Of a DNA stretch of 64,000 nt, positions 15,283 through 25,406 are shown one piece after another. Origin of the DNA: Chitinophaga sp. (lineage in GTDB: Bacteria > Bacteroidota > Bacteroidia > Chitinophagales > Chitinophagaceae); NCBI RefSeq assembly GCF_019236475.1, contig NZ_JAFAIX010000009.1, positions 310,001 to 374,000 of the forward strand, given 5' to 3'. The first letter of the stretch is position 1; each line of letters begins with the position of its first letter. A program made the position numbers and the translations under genes. Below the pieces are notes generated by a model, which worked only from the letters and a program-made list of their open reading frames with translations, was not told the origin of the DNA and searched no databases.

Positions 15283-18200
15283 TTAGAAAGAATATCTCAG
15301 ACCCAGTTGCATACCCCAAGTGCTCAGGTTAGAAATGTTATTCTGGTAAGCATTGTTTACCAGGTTAGCACCTACGTTAGCCATTTGGTAAGTAACCACG
15401 CCGTTTGCATTTACACCTTTACTAACCAGTGGGTTAGTTACAGTAGTCTGCTGTCTTACGCCCCAGTTTTTGTTCAGGAGGTTAGGCAGGTTCAGCATGT
15501 CTACGCTGAATTGCAGGGTATGACGGGTACCACCTTTGGTAGTCAGGTAGAAGTCCTGCAGGAAGCGGGCATCCAGTCTGTTGTACCAAGGGAGAACGGC
15601 GCCATTTCTGTCAGCGTATTGGCCTTTGTGTTTTTTTAGGTATTTGCTGCTGCTGATGAATTGGTCATAAGCTGCTTGTTGATCAGCAACAGTGAACACT
15701 CTTGCATCAGGTTTACCAGCGTTGTAAGTGAACTGAGTGAAGTTCACATCAGCACCAGTTTTGTAGATGTACATCAGGTCAGCAGAGCTGTTACCGTCAC
15801 CGTTGATATCACCATTGATAACGTAGCTAACGGTAGAGAGGTTAGAACCTTCGTAGAACAGAGACAGGGTAGAAGCGAAGTGCTTAGCATACTCTTTTCT
15901 GTAAGAAACGTTCGCAACTACACGGTGAGGCATAGCGTACTGAGAAGGTCCGAGTTCCAGGGAGTTGGAAGTACCCACGTTAGGGTTAGACTGCCAGATA
16001 GAAGCTGCCTGGTTACCTGGGTTACCAGTTACGTCTTTAGCGTTAGTGTAAGTATAAGCTACGGAACCATACAGACCGTTAGAGAAGGTTTTGCTCAGTT
16101 GACCGGTGAAAGACATAGAGTACCCTTTGTTGGTGTTCTCCATGATAACAACAGTAGTCTGACCTTTATTCAGGTATTTATCTGACTGGTTAGCCAGTAC
16201 ACCATACCAAGGACGGTTATCACCGTTAGCATTCAGTTGTTTGGTTGGTTCCAGCAGGTTCGGGTTACGCATAACAACCGCGTTGATGTCTTTGGTAAAC
16301 ATCGCCTCGAAAGTAGCGGTGAAACCACCACCAAGTGCTTTATCGATACCTAGGTTAGATCTCCAAATCTGAGGGAATTTGAATTTAGGATCGATCAGGG
16401 TAAAGCCTGAAGGTGCTACAGGAGAAGGAGCAGTAGGGAATTTATTCAGGTAAGCGCTTGCATTTGGATTGAAAGTGATTCCAGCCAGATCAGCAGCTTT
16501 GTTCAGTACAACCTGGTTCTGATACATACCAGAGTTGGTAGGCATGTTGGTCAGGTATACGAAAGGAATTTTACCAGTGAAGATACCGGTTCCACCACGA
16601 ACGATCAGGGATTTATCACCCATTACATCCCATCTGAAACCAACTCTTGGAGACAGCATCAGTTTGCTGTTAGGCCATTTACCAGTAGAGAAGTGAGTCA
16701 TGTTACCATCTTTGTCAGGGAAAGACAGTGCAGTGATAGCTGGGTTTTCCAGCGGTTGTTGTGGGTAGATAGGCAGATCAGCGCGTAAACCTACAGTCAA
16801 TTTGAAGTTAGGTTTAACGTTCCACTCATCCTGTACGTAAGCGCCCAGTTGAGCGATTTTCAGGTTAGCAGAGAATACAGAAGAATCGCCTGGTACCAGG
16901 GTATAGGTATTTGCGTAGAAAGCAGGAGTTGCATTGTTCATGAAGTCAGCCAGGGTATTATAGATATAATAGCTGGAAGAACCAGGCATGAACATGTTAC
17001 CTAATTTCTGGTATTCGTAAGAGATACCAGCAGTGAAGGTATGATCACCTTTGTACAGGGTGAAGTTATCAGTAATGTTGAAGATATTATTGATAACATC
17101 GTTGTTGCGGGTGAATGGATCAGTACCAAAGCTGATATAGTTTTTGCCGGTACCATCGAAGATATCTACAGTTGGGAATGGATTGCCCATTGAGAAACGG
17201 GTATCCTGGTTCTTAGTGTAAGTAACGATGAACTGGTTAGACATTCTGTTAGAGAATGCAGAGTTTAATTCCAAGCTACCGGATTTCACCCAGTGGTTAG
17301 TACCATAGTTAGAATTAGCAAAGCCCATAGACTGGTTGCTGAAACGGTTGTTTGGCAGACGAGAGATACCTGAAGCACCACCACCCAGTACAAATGCGTT
17401 ACCAGTTGTTGAGTTAGGAATGGAGCTTAAGTTCAGCATGCTGTTGTCAGAACCTTTGAAATCAGAATATTTCAGGGTCAGTTTGTGAATGCTGTTGATA
17501 TTCCAGTCAACTTTCGCGAGGATCTTATGGTTTTTGGTTTCAAATGCAGGGAAGTTATTGAAGCTTCCTGGATCATAACCATATTTAGATTTCAGGAAAT
17601 CAGACAGTTTCTGCAGAGAGTCAGCAGAAGTAGCAGACATATTTGCAGGACGTGTACCAGTGAAACCTGAAGGAGTTGGCTGCCAGGTTACACCAGGAGC
17701 AGAAGATTTCTCATACTCACCGCTCACGAAGAAGAACAATTTATTCTTAACAATAGCGCCACCGAGGGTACCACCGAATATTTTATTTTCGCTCTTAGGC
17801 AGTGTCAGGGTGTTATCGTGTACTTTAGTACCGTTGAAGCTCTGGTCACGATAGTAACCATAAACGCTACCATGGAAGTCGTTAGTACCACTTTTGGTAA
17901 CAGCATTAATACCAGCACCAGTAAAACCTGATTGTCTTACATCATAAGGAGCGATATTAACAGAGATTTGATCATAAGCGTCCAGAGAAATAGGAGATGC
18001 ACCACCACCTGGTGTTGGGTCACTGCTCAGACCGAAGTTGTTGTTCAGGTTGGCACCATCTACTTGCAGGTTGTTCAGACGACCATCACGGCCACCAAAA
18101 CCGTTACCATTTGCCTGAGGAGTGAGGCGGGTAAAGTCAGTGATGTTTCTAGTTACAGTAGGAAGAGTTTGTAATTGACGGAGGCCTACTACAGTTGATG

Positions 18201-18600
18201 CGCCCGTTTTGTTTTGGTTTAAACTTGCAGATTTGCTACCTACTACATTTACAGTTTTCAATTCTTTACCAGAGGTCATTGTCTGGTTGATAACGAAAGG
18301 TTCGCCCAGGTTGAGGCTGATACCTTCCATAGTGATCGTTGTGAAACCGATGAAAGATATTTCTACCTTGTAAGGGCCGCCGATACGCATGCCCGGAATG
18401 GTGTAGTTACCATCGGTTCTAGTAACTGTACCGTACACTGTACCAGAAGGAACGTGTGTAGCTTTTACAGTGGCGCCGATCAATCCTTCGCCCTTGTCAT
18501 CCTTAATCCTACCCGTGATGCTAGAGGTCGTAACCTGACCAAAGCTGACAAAGGCAAGAAGCATTAAAGAAAATGTTAATAATAATTTTCTTAATCCCAT
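15283..18600 (-). CDS. Oar-like TonB-dependent outer-membrane receptor
   Basis: A 1105-residue outer-membrane protein from the ATG at 18600, chosen because MGLRKLLLTFSLMLLAFVSF begins a clean signal peptide ending near residue 21; longer in-frame starts add a charged lead. Residues about 25-110 form a carboxypeptidase-regulatory-like beta domain (SSITGRIKDDKGEGLIG), followed by a TonB plug (about 125-230, with RNITDFTRLTP and GRDGRLNNLQVDGAN) and a long beta-barrel ending in Phe. This matches the Myxococcus Oar type, not SusC. No SusD partner is adjacent, so the ligand is unknown. Codon choice looks more restricted than in the neighbours, which may indicate high expression. Confidence 0.9.
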   Translation of the reverse strand: MGLRKLLLTFSLMLLAFVSFGQVTTSSITGRIKDDKGEGLIGATVKATHVPSGTVYGTVTRTDGNYTIPGMRIGGPYKVEISFIGFTTITMEGISLNLGEPFVINQTMTSGKELKTVNVVGSKSASLNQNKTGASTVVGLRQLQTLPTVTRNITDFTRLTPQANGNGFGGRDGRLNNLQVDGANLNNNFGLSSDPTPGGGASPISLDAYDQISVNIAPYDVRQSGFTGAGINAVTKSGTNDFHGSVYGYYRDQSFNGTKVHDNTLTLPKSENKIFGGTLGGAIVKNKLFFFVSGEYEKSSAPGVTWQPTPSGFTGTRPANMSATSADSLQKLSDFLKSKYGYDPGSFNNFPAFETKNHKILAKVDWNINSIHKLTLKYSDFKGSDNSMLNLSSIPNSTTGNAFVLGGGASGISRLPNNRFSNQSMGFANSNYGTNHWVKSGSLELNSAFSNRMSNQFIVTYTKNQDTRFSMGNPFPTVDIFDGTGKNYISFGTDPFTRNNDVINNIFNITDNFTLYKGDHTFTAGISYEYQKLGNMFMPGSSSYYIYNTLADFMNNATPAFYANTYTLVPGDSSVFSANLKIAQLGAYVQDEWNVKPNFKLTVGLRADLPIYPQQPLENPAITALSFPDKDGNMTHFSTGKWPNSKLMLSPRVGFRWDVMGDKSLIVRGGTGIFTGKIPFVYLTNMPTNSGMYQNQVVLNKAADLAGITFNPNASAYLNKFPTAPSPVAPSGFTLIDPKFKFPQIWRSNLGIDKALGGGFTATFEAMFTKDINAVVMRNPNLLEPTKQLNANGDNRPWYGVLANQSDKYLNKGQTTVVIMENTNKGYSMSFTGQLSKTFSNGLYGSVAYTYTNAKDVTGNPGNQAASIWQSNPNVGTSNSLELGPSQYAMPHRVVANVSYRKEYAKHFASTLSLFYEGSNLSTVSYVINGDINGDGNSSADLMYIYKTGADVNFTQFTYNAGKPDARVFTVADQQAAYDQFISSSKYLKKHKGQYADRNGAVLPWYNRLDARFLQDFYLTTKGGTRHTLQFSVDMLNLPNLLNKNWGVRQQTTVTNPLVSKGVNANGVVTYQMANVGANLVNNAYQNNISNLSTWGMQLGLRYSF

Positions 18601-19021
18601 GATTTGAGAATTTTGATTCATGGCGCAAAGATGAGCAATTCTCATGGTTAAATTTTAACTCTGTATTAACAAATTGTTAAGAGCCTTGCTGAAAATTGAA
18701 AGGGGCTAAAAAAAATTTGAAGCTTTTTATTAAAAGAATTATTCGTAGGACATTTACCAAATATTTCTGCTAAAATTTCGCGGCTGTCAAATTTACCTTA
18801 TTGTTAATAACTGGAATCGCTGTAAACACTGAACCTTTAGCGGTTTAGTTTGTTTCGGGCAACTTATTTTAAGTCAGTAAAATATATGTTAATTTAATAG
18901 TGCGTAATTAACATAGCTGCAACATAATTTTAACAGAGAAACCGAGATCACATGGTCCAGTTTTCCATGTTTAATTGTCGTAACTTTGCGCCATTCAATT
19001 ATTACTTCGAAGAACTATTTT
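18601..19021. other. Divergent control region between the Oar-like receptor and ribBA
   Basis: About 420 bases without a gene, strongly AT-rich. On the minus strand, TTTG (18673-18670), a 19-base spacer and TAACCATG (18650-18643) could be the receptor promoter, but the -7 box has two mismatches. On the plus strand a good -7 box precedes ribBA. No FMN riboswitch core was found. Confidence 0.5.
18981..18988 (+). promoter_or_regulatory. -7 element of the ribBA promoter
   Basis: TAACTTTG matches TAnnTTTG exactly and lies 33 bases before the ATG at 19022. The -33 region is poor (TTTT at 18961-18964). Its position supports the ATG over an in-frame TTG at 18986. Confidence 0.55.
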
Positions 19022-20224
19022 ATGTTAGATACAATAGAAGCTGCAATAGAAGATATAAAAAACGGAAAGCTGGTAATTGTAGTGGACGATGAGGACCGCG
19101 AAAATGAGGGAGATTTCATCACTGCTGCCCGCAACGTTACTCCTGAAATCATCAACTTTATGAGCATCCATGGCCGCGGCCTCATTTGCGCTCCCCTCGT
19201 GGAAGAACGCTGTGAAGAACTCGGCCTCGAATTGATGGTAAGGGACAATACTGCTCTTCATCAAACACCCTTTACCGTTTCTGTAGACTTGCTCGGACAT
19301 GGTTGCACCACCGGTATCTCTGCACACGACAGGGCTAAAACCATTCAAGCCCTGATCGATCCGGCCACCAAACCGGAAGATCTTGGTAAACCAGGTCATA
19401 TCTTCCCCCTGAAAGCTAGATCAGGTGGCGTACTCCGCCGCTCAGGTCATACCGAAGCTGCTATCGACCTAGCCCGCCTCGCAGGTTTTGAGCCCGCAGG
19501 CGTACTCGTGGAAATCATGAATGAAGATGGCACCATGGCCCGACTTCCTGAACTCCGCGAAATCGCTACCAAGTTCGATATGAAACTGATCTCCATTAAA
19601 GATCTGATCTCTTACCTCCTCAACCAGGAAACCCTGATTGAAGAAGGCGTTAGCGTTCAAATGCCTACCAAATACGGCAACTTCGAACTGATCGCCTTCA
19701 AACAGGTGAACACCGGCGAAATCCATATGGCGCTGAAAAAAGGGGAATGGGAAAAAGGTGAACCCGTACTGGTACGCGTACACTCTTCCTGTGTAACCGG
19801 CGATATCCTGCACTCTCTGCGCTGCGACTGTGGTGAGCAATTAGCTGCTGCCATGAAAATGGTGGAGAAAGAAGGAAAAGGACTGATCCTGTACATGAAC
19901 CAGGAAGGACGTGGCATCGGCCTCATGAATAAACTGAAAGCATACAAACTCCAGGAAGAAGGCCGCGATACCGTAGAAGCCAATCTGGAACTTGGTTTCA
20001 AAATGGATGAACGCGATTATGGCGTAGGGGCACAAATCCTTCGTCATCTGAATATCTGCAAACTGCGCCTTATTACCAATAACCCGCGCAAACGCGCTGG
20101 CTTGCTAGGTTATGGACTGGAAATAGTGGAAAACGTTCCTATTGAAATTCATCCGAATCCGCATAACGAGAATTATCTCCGTACTAAAAGAGATAAACTC
20201 GGACATGAAATCCTGAAAGGATAA
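19022..20224 (+). CDS. ribBA: Bifunctional 3,4-dihydroxy-2-butanone-4-phosphate synthase / GTP cyclohydrolase II
   Basis: A 400-residue fusion that supplies both starting branches of riboflavin synthesis. The N-terminal half (1-200) has the RibB signature [10 protein letters not shown] (22-31), [10 protein letters not shown] (95-104) and the SGHTEA loop (141-146). The C-terminal half has the RibA zinc ligands C257, C268 and C270 in HSSCVTGD and LRCDCGEQ, then NQEGRGIGL (293-301) and a final segment ending HEILKG. All visible catalytic positions are present. The start is the ATG at 19022, just downstream of a consensus -7 box. A hairpin follows the gene. No riboswitch was seen, so control by FMN is not evident. 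Confidence 0.97.
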   Translation: MLDTIEAAIEDIKNGKLVIVVDDEDRENEGDFITAARNVTPEIINFMSIHGRGLICAPLVEERCEELGLELMVRDNTALHQTPFTVSVDLLGHGCTTGISAHDRAKTIQALIDPATKPEDLGKPGHIFPLKARSGGVLRRSGHTEAAIDLARLAGFEPAGVLVEIMNEDGTMARLPELREIATKFDMKLISIKDLISYLLNQETLIEEGVSVQMPTKYGNFELIAFKQVNTGEIHMALKKGEWEKGEPVLVRVHSSCVTGDILHSLRCDCGEQLAAAMKMVEKEGKGLILYMNQEGRGIGLMNKLKAYKLQEEGRDTVEANLELGFKMDERDYGVGAQILRHLNICKLRLITNNPRKRAGLLGYGLEIVENVPIEIHPNPHNENYLRTKRDKLGHEILKG

Positions 20225-20248
20225 TTTTTATACCATATTATATTATGT

Positions 20249-20284
20249 AAAGGGAATGACGTCTGCGACGTCATTCCCTTTTTG
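20249..20284 (+). terminator. Terminator of ribBA
   Basis: AAAGGGAATGACGTC (20249-20263) pairs with GACGTCATTCCCTTT around a 3-base TGC loop, then a T-run. The apex TGACGTC-TGC-GACGTCA belongs to the motif shared with terminators at 3526 and 40975. Confidence 0.92.
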
Positions 20285-20289
20285 TTTTC

Positions 20290-20318
20290 GTCGCCCCTGC
20301 CCGCCGGGCAGGGGCGAC
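20290..20318. repeat. Perfect GC-rich palindrome with 3-base loop
   Basis: GTCGCCCCTGCCC and GGGCAGGGGCGAC are perfect reverse complements separated by GCC. It directly abuts and overlaps the first unit of the 79-bp tandem array. Confidence 0.9.
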
Positions 20319-20487
20319 AGCCGGGAGAATTTTGCTTTGCGCGAATTGCCACCGCAGGAAATGCGATTATGTTGAATCGACTTTAGGACTGGGTGACAGC
20401 CGGGAGAATTTTGCTTTGCGCGAATTGCCACCGCAGGAAATGCGATTATGTTGAATCGATTCTAGGACTGGGTGACAGCCGGGAGAT
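20316..20487. repeat. 79-bp tandem repeat array (two units plus a partial third)
   Basis: Units start at 20316, 20395 and 20474, each beginning GACAGCCGGGAGA. The first two differ only by a couple of bases near their ends (CGACTTTAGG against CGATTCTAGG); the third breaks off after about 13 bases. The array lies between ribBA and the convergent TamB-like gene. No transposase or attachment site is linked. Confidence 0.9.
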
Positions 20488-20501
20488 TTTTACTTGTATT
20501 A

Positions 20502-23500
20502 TTATTGATCAGAAGACTTCTTCGTGCTATCTGGTGGAGGCACCAGTTTTATGCCGCTACTATCTACTATATGATGGCGGGTACTATCCGGCCGTGGCTT
20601 AGCGCGTAAGGCCTTGTTGCGATTGAATAACTCCAGGAACCGGTCATACTCTCTCACGTAGGAAATACCCAAACCTGATTTCGTACGGTTGTTCAGGTTA
20701 TATACGTCGTAATCAGATTTACTGAAGGCATTGATACGGAAACGACCATCCGGCGTCAGTAGGTATTCGATGCGGAAGTCGCCTGCAAAACGGTTGGAGC
20801 TAGCAGAGGTAGCTGTTTTACCCCAGTCGTAATCTCCACCTGCATACAGTCGGAAGCGGTTATTAAATAAGGTACTGGTGACACCGGCACTTACCTGGTT
20901 ACGATCTACAGAGGAATTATCCGGTAATCCGCCTACGTTATAAGCGCGATAGTTTACATTGATGCCTATACCGCTTCCTTTGAGCAAGGCGCCGGTTATA
21001 TTATTAAGGATAGCAGATGCCTGTGCGGAAATCGCTTGTCCCACGCTGTTTTTACCAGTGATGCCCACATTGGCGCCACCACCGGCATCATCCGGCAGGA
21101 ATTGGTTGGCGATGAGCAATCCGTATATCTGTAAGAGGGCTTTGTTCTGGTCGTTGTTGATTTCTTTCAGTTTAGCTGCTACGCCGCTCTCATAAGACAT
21201 GGTGCCTACTTCGGGGAGTTCAATGGAATAGGTGATGTCTGGTTTCATGAGGGCGCCGCGCAGGTTGATCAATACATCCACTTTCTCCTGACGGGTAGCG
21301 AGTTTGTCGTTCGCAGCGAGGGTGGCTGCCTGACCTACCAGGTTGTACAAGCTCACTTTAGGGAGTGAGTACTTGGCGGTGATATTCATCTTGGCTTCAC
21401 GGGGATCTCCATTCCAACTGATGCTACTGTTTTTCTCAATGTCAAATTTCCAGCTAGTAACACGTTGGAAGGTGAAGTTATAGGAACCATTACTGATTTC
21501 ATAGTTGCCGAACATATTGAAATCACCGTCTGTATTAGCAATGATTTGCAGATTACCCGTTCCGTTGGCGGAAATGATGTCTCCCGTTGTAGCATCCAAA
21601 ATCACATCAATCTGTGCATCCGGATTGGCGGCGATGTCTAGCTTTACGGTTAGTTTGGTATTGTCTTTCTTTTTCTTGTTTTCTTTTATCTCTGTACCGT
21701 ATGTTTTGAAAGTAATGTAATCATACTTGCCAATGTCTTTACTGTCGGATATTGGGAGATAGAAATGTGTTCCGCGGATCGGTCTTGCTAATACGTGCAA
21801 CTGTAAATCATTCAGCGGCCCGGAGAAATAAACCTTTCCATCAGCGATGACATCCCCGTAAAATAGGTCATTATCATGCGCCGTGGTATTAAGGAAAAGG
21901 AATTTACGACCCGTTACATCAAAGTCGAAATTGAGTTTATCGAAGTGATCATGGCTGATATAGCCGTTGGCGGTCCCTTTTGTGTTGTATTTATCAATAA
22001 CAGTGAAGCTACCGAATTCAATCAGGTTGTCGTCTACATTCACATTCAGCTTAGGTATCCGATAACGGGTACCCAGGTAATCTACGGTAACGCCTACGGT
22101 GTCAAGCGCCAGTTTACCCACCACAGATGGTAGATCAGTGGTTCCTGAAATATTCAGGCTACCAGATACGGAGCCGGTAAGATCATGTACATAACCCGCC
22201 AGGTATTTATTGAGTAGATTGATATTAGCGCCACCCAGGTTGATAACGGCGTCTAGCCCTTTGTCACTTTTGGAAGTGCCCACACGGCCTTGGGCCATGA
22301 AGTTCATACCTGTATTATCCGACTGTACAGAGAAATTTACCACGCCGGTATGTTGCAGATAGCTACCCTCGAAGGTTACCAATCCTATGGAATCGTTGTC
22401 TATCCGCAAATCTCGGGTACGCAGCGAAGTATTGATATCTAGGTTTTGGGTAGGATCAGATATATTAATAGTACCATCGGTGACACCTTCAATCCGCGTA
22501 GCTACCAGTTGACTAGGTATCACATCTGCGAGGTTCAGGTTTTTCAAGGTGATGATAAACCTGGATTCATCCGGATTGAATTCGTTTGTTTCTACTGTGA
22601 TGCTTTGATCGTTGCGGGTAACACGCAGATTTTTCACTGTCAGGAAATGCTTACTCCAGTAAATCTCATTACCTGGCGTTACATTCCATTGGCGTTCATT
22701 CACGGTAAAGGCACTATTGAGGAAATTCACCTTTATGCCTTCCTGTACGGTGACGACACGGGCATAGAAGCCATCCAAGCTACTGGTGTCTTCAGCCTGC
22801 ATATCCATTTTGATGTAAGAAGTATCATTGGAGGAAGAGGCTAGAATCAATGGGTTTTGTAAAACGACATTGCTTCCATTCAGTACCTTACCTACGGTAC
22901 TGCTTAGATTCACCTTGTGGGCATTACCATCCCCTTTGATTTGTAAGTCCTGTAGATGATATCCCATGATGCTGGCTTCTGGTACTTGTACGTTTAAGGC
23001 CAGGTTGCCGGAAGTGGTATTGAGAGAGCCTTCCACTGTGGAATTATCGAAACCGGTTACGGCGGTGGTAAATCCTTTGATGAGTTTGGCAATGTTGCCA
23101 AACTGGAAATGGAATTGGAAGTCTTCCTGGATTTTACTGTTCACCGGCGCTTTGAAATAGCTAGGGTAGTAGCGGTACAACAGGAATTGGAAGGCATCTG
23201 GCAGTTCGAGGAAGCTGTATTTCCCTTTTACATATCCATCCACTTCACTACCATTGATCAGAAGGGTTTTCTGATCTACATCGGTATGTGCGCTGATAGC
23301 GAGGGAGTCAAATTCTAGGCGACTTTTATCTTTAAACACAGAAACGTCGTACATCCTGGCCACCCCTTCGAAGTTATCGATATTGCTACCGGCGAAGTTC
23401 AAGTCCAGTTTGGCTTGCAGGGTAATAGAATCATTTACCAGGTGTAGCGCTTTCAGGTCACTTTTCCGGATTTCAGAATTGAATTTAAAAACGGGGAGTT

Positions 23501-25331
23501 TCTCGTTAAAGTCGATTGTCCCGGAGAAGTCCATATCCAGGTTAGGATCGTTGGCGGTGAGGGCGCCATTAAAGAATTTCCGGTTCATTTCTCCTTTGGT
23601 GCGGATATTCTGGTATTTGTAACCGTAGAGGGAAATACTCTGTACATCTGCATCCAAGGAAGCTTTGAGGGTTTTGAAGTTAAACCCGGCCCCGTTTACG
23701 CGGGCATTCAAGGTCGCTTCTTGGAGGTCGGGGATATTGAGCAGGCTACCCAGGTCGAAATTATTTGTAGTCAGACTACCGGAGTATACCGGTACATCGC
23801 GGTTGGTTTTAAAGTTCAAGTCGGACGTCACCTGGCCGAGGTTCGTTTGGAACTGGCCATAGGCCACGAAGTCGTTGATGAAACCTGTATAGCTTCCTTT
23901 AAATCGGATATTCGTGAGTCGGTCTATGCGTACATTGGCGGTTACATCTTTCACGAGGGGCATGATCTGCATAACATCCGTGCCGGTGGTCACCAGGTCG
24001 TCTGTATGGAAATCGATGAATGTTTCATTGATGTCTGGCAATCCGCGCATTTCCAGGGAGCCTTTGAGGCGAGTGGTATTGCCGGCTTCCAGTTCTACAT
24101 CGGAAGCTTTTAGGTTGCTGACAGGGCCACGGGCGTTTCCGTTGATGGTAATTTCCTTTTTCCAAGAGGAGAGCGGAGGCGCGAAGTAGGCGATATCATC
24201 TGAGGAAACTTTACAGTTCTTGAAATTGGCCCGCATGTATACCAGGTCGATATAATCGCTCATATCGTCGAAGTCACTGTACTGCATGGTATAGTAATCA
24301 CCGATATGGCTACGATTGGTCTCGAGGTCCAGGTGGGAAAACTCCATTTCCACGGGCGACATTTTAAACCTACTGGTCAGTTTTTTCACCTCAAAGCCAC
24401 AGCGTTCGCGGGTGGTGAGGGAAAGGTCGCCGATGATACTGTCTTTGAAGATACTGGTATTAGTGAGTGACAGGTTAATATCTCCGAAGCGGATATGATG
24501 GGGTGCAAAATAGCCATCTTCGATTTTCGTAGTGTCTTCCGGGTTATCCACGCCGAATAATCCGTTTTTGATTGTGAGTTCTTTTACCAGCAGTTTCCAG
24601 TTGGCGCCGTTCCAGCGAAGCTGGGTGCTATCGTAGGTTACAGGCGTATTGGCTCTAGGCCGTTTTTTACGGAGTGGGGAAGAGCTATAGCTACTGAGGA
24701 TAAAGCTGGGTTGGTCCAGGGAAATTTCCTGGATATCGACATTATGTTTTTTCAGGTCCAGACTTTTGGCATCCAGGTAAATACGTTTGGCATAGCCGCG
24801 CATATCTTCGCCGACCCATTGATCTATTTGATTGATGCGGATGTTGCGCAGGTCGATTTTTTTGAGATCTAGGGAGATGCCGGTATTCTGTTTGGGTGTT
24901 TTACTTGGAGCAGAGCCGAACGCATCCGAAATAAAAGCATAGTTCCATACGGAGTCGTTGCGGGGACGGAGCAAGTTTACTTGTGCATTTTCCAGTCCTA
25001 TGAATTTGATAACAGGTTTATCCTGGAAGAAGAACCAGTCTGTAATCCTTAACTGTAGCTTGCCGGCATAGATGAGCGTGTCTTTATGCTGATCTTCAAT
25101 GAGCGCGCCTTCTAGATCCAGGCTGTTGAATAGCCGGATATTCACATGTTTGATTTCCACCCTTGTATTCAATTGTTCGGACAATCTGTTGGTAGCCTCA
25201 TGTACCAGGAAGTTCTGGACAAAAGGAATGTTTACCAATACTCCGATCAAAATGATGAGGCCTAACAAACACAGTAGAATCACCGATAATATTTTCCGTA
25301 TTTTTTTCAGGCGGCTAAGTTTATCCGGCAA
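20502..25331 (-). CDS. TamB-like translocation and assembly module protein (DUF490)
   Basis: A 1609-residue protein with an N-terminal membrane anchor (about 12-34) and a long run of beta-strand repeats, the AsmA/TamB layout that forms a hydrophobic groove across the periplasm. The conserved C-terminal domain is visible in GNYEISNGSYNF, the DKLATRQEKVDVLINLRG segment and YSIELPEVG. TamB proteins act in outer-membrane protein assembly or in phospholipid transport to the outer membrane. The C-terminal tail contains RNKALRAKPRPDSTRH and further Pro/Ser residues beyond the usual end. Length is typical of the large Bacteroidota forms. It is divergent from the isoaspartyl peptidase gene. Confidence 0.9.
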   Translation of the reverse strand: MPDKLSRLKKIRKILSVILLCLLGLIILIGVLVNIPFVQNFLVHEATNRLSEQLNTRVEIKHVNIRLFNSLDLEGALIEDQHKDTLIYAGKLQLRITDWFFFQDKPVIKFIGLENAQVNLLRPRNDSVWNYAFISDAFGSAPSKTPKQNTGISLDLKKIDLRNIRINQIDQWVGEDMRGYAKRIYLDAKSLDLKKHNVDIQEISLDQPSFILSSYSSSPLRKKRPRANTPVTYDSTQLRWNGANWKLLVKELTIKNGLFGVDNPEDTTKIEDGYFAPHHIRFGDINLSLTNTSIFKDSIIGDLSLTTRERCGFEVKKLTSRFKMSPVEMEFSHLDLETNRSHIGDYYTMQYSDFDDMSDYIDLVYMRANFKNCKVSSDDIAYFAPPLSSWKKEITINGNARGPVSNLKASDVELEAGNTTRLKGSLEMRGLPDINETFIDFHTDDLVTTGTDVMQIMPLVKDVTANVRIDRLTNIRFKGSYTGFINDFVAYGQFQTNLGQVTSDLNFKTNRDVPVYSGSLTTNNFDLGSLLNIPDLQEATLNARVNGAGFNFKTLKASLDADVQSISLYGYKYQNIRTKGEMNRKFFNGALTANDPNLDMDFSGTIDFNEKLPVFKFNSEIRKSDLKALHLVNDSITLQAKLDLNFAGSNIDNFEGVARMYDVSVFKDKSRLEFDSLAISAHTDVDQKTLLINGSEVDGYVKGKYSFLELPDAFQFLLYRYYPSYFKAPVNSKIQEDFQFHFQFGNIAKLIKGFTTAVTGFDNSTVEGSLNTTSGNLALNVQVPEASIMGYHLQDLQIKGDGNAHKVNLSSTVGKVLNGSNVVLQNPLILASSSNDTSYIKMDMQAEDTSSLDGFYARVVTVQEGIKVNFLNSAFTVNERQWNVTPGNEIYWSKHFLTVKNLRVTRNDQSITVETNEFNPDESRFIITLKNLNLADVIPSQLVATRIEGVTDGTINISDPTQNLDINTSLRTRDLRIDNDSIGLVTFEGSYLQHTGVVNFSVQSDNTGMNFMAQGRVGTSKSDKGLDAVINLGGANINLLNKYLAGYVHDLTGSVSGSLNISGTTDLPSVVGKLALDTVGVTVDYLGTRYRIPKLNVNVDDNLIEFGSFTVIDKYNTKGTANGYISHDHFDKLNFDFDVTGRKFLFLNTTAHDNDLFYGDVIADGKVYFSGPLNDLQLHVLARPIRGTHFYLPISDSKDIGKYDYITFKTYGTEIKENKKKKDNTKLTVKLDIAANPDAQIDVILDATTGDIISANGTGNLQIIANTDGDFNMFGNYEISNGSYNFTFQRVTSWKFDIEKNSSISWNGDPREAKMNITAKYSLPKVSLYNLVGQAATLAANDKLATRQEKVDVLINLRGALMKPDITYSIELPEVGTMSYESGVAAKLKEINNDQNKALLQIYGLLIANQFLPDDAGGGANVGITGKNSVGQAISAQASAILNNITGALLKGSGIGINVNYRAYNVGGLPDNSSVDRNQVSAGVTSTLFNNRFRLYAGGDYDWGKTATSASSNRFAGDFRIEYLLTPDGRFRINAFSKSDYDVYNLNNRTKSGLGISYVREYDRFLELFNRNKALRAKPRPDSTRHHIVDSSGIKLVPPPDSTKKSSDQ

Positions 25332-25406
25332 AAATAATTAATAGTTGCTATCAGCATGCAGCAAGAAGCAGAAATATCTTCTAAATTTATACCAAAAGTT
25401 CACAAA

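Noticed and set aside
18601-19021. FMN riboswitch before ribBA
   Set aside because: None of the conserved GGGGCAGGGTGAA / ACCGGCGGT-type core elements was found in the leader.
20243-20431. A short basic open frame across the 79-bp repeats
   Set aside because: It exists only because the repeat unit lacks stops in that frame; it runs through the terminator palindrome of ribBA and is not a credible gene.
20316-20487. CRISPR array
   Set aside because: The 79-bp units are directly contiguous without unique spacers, and no cas gene is present.
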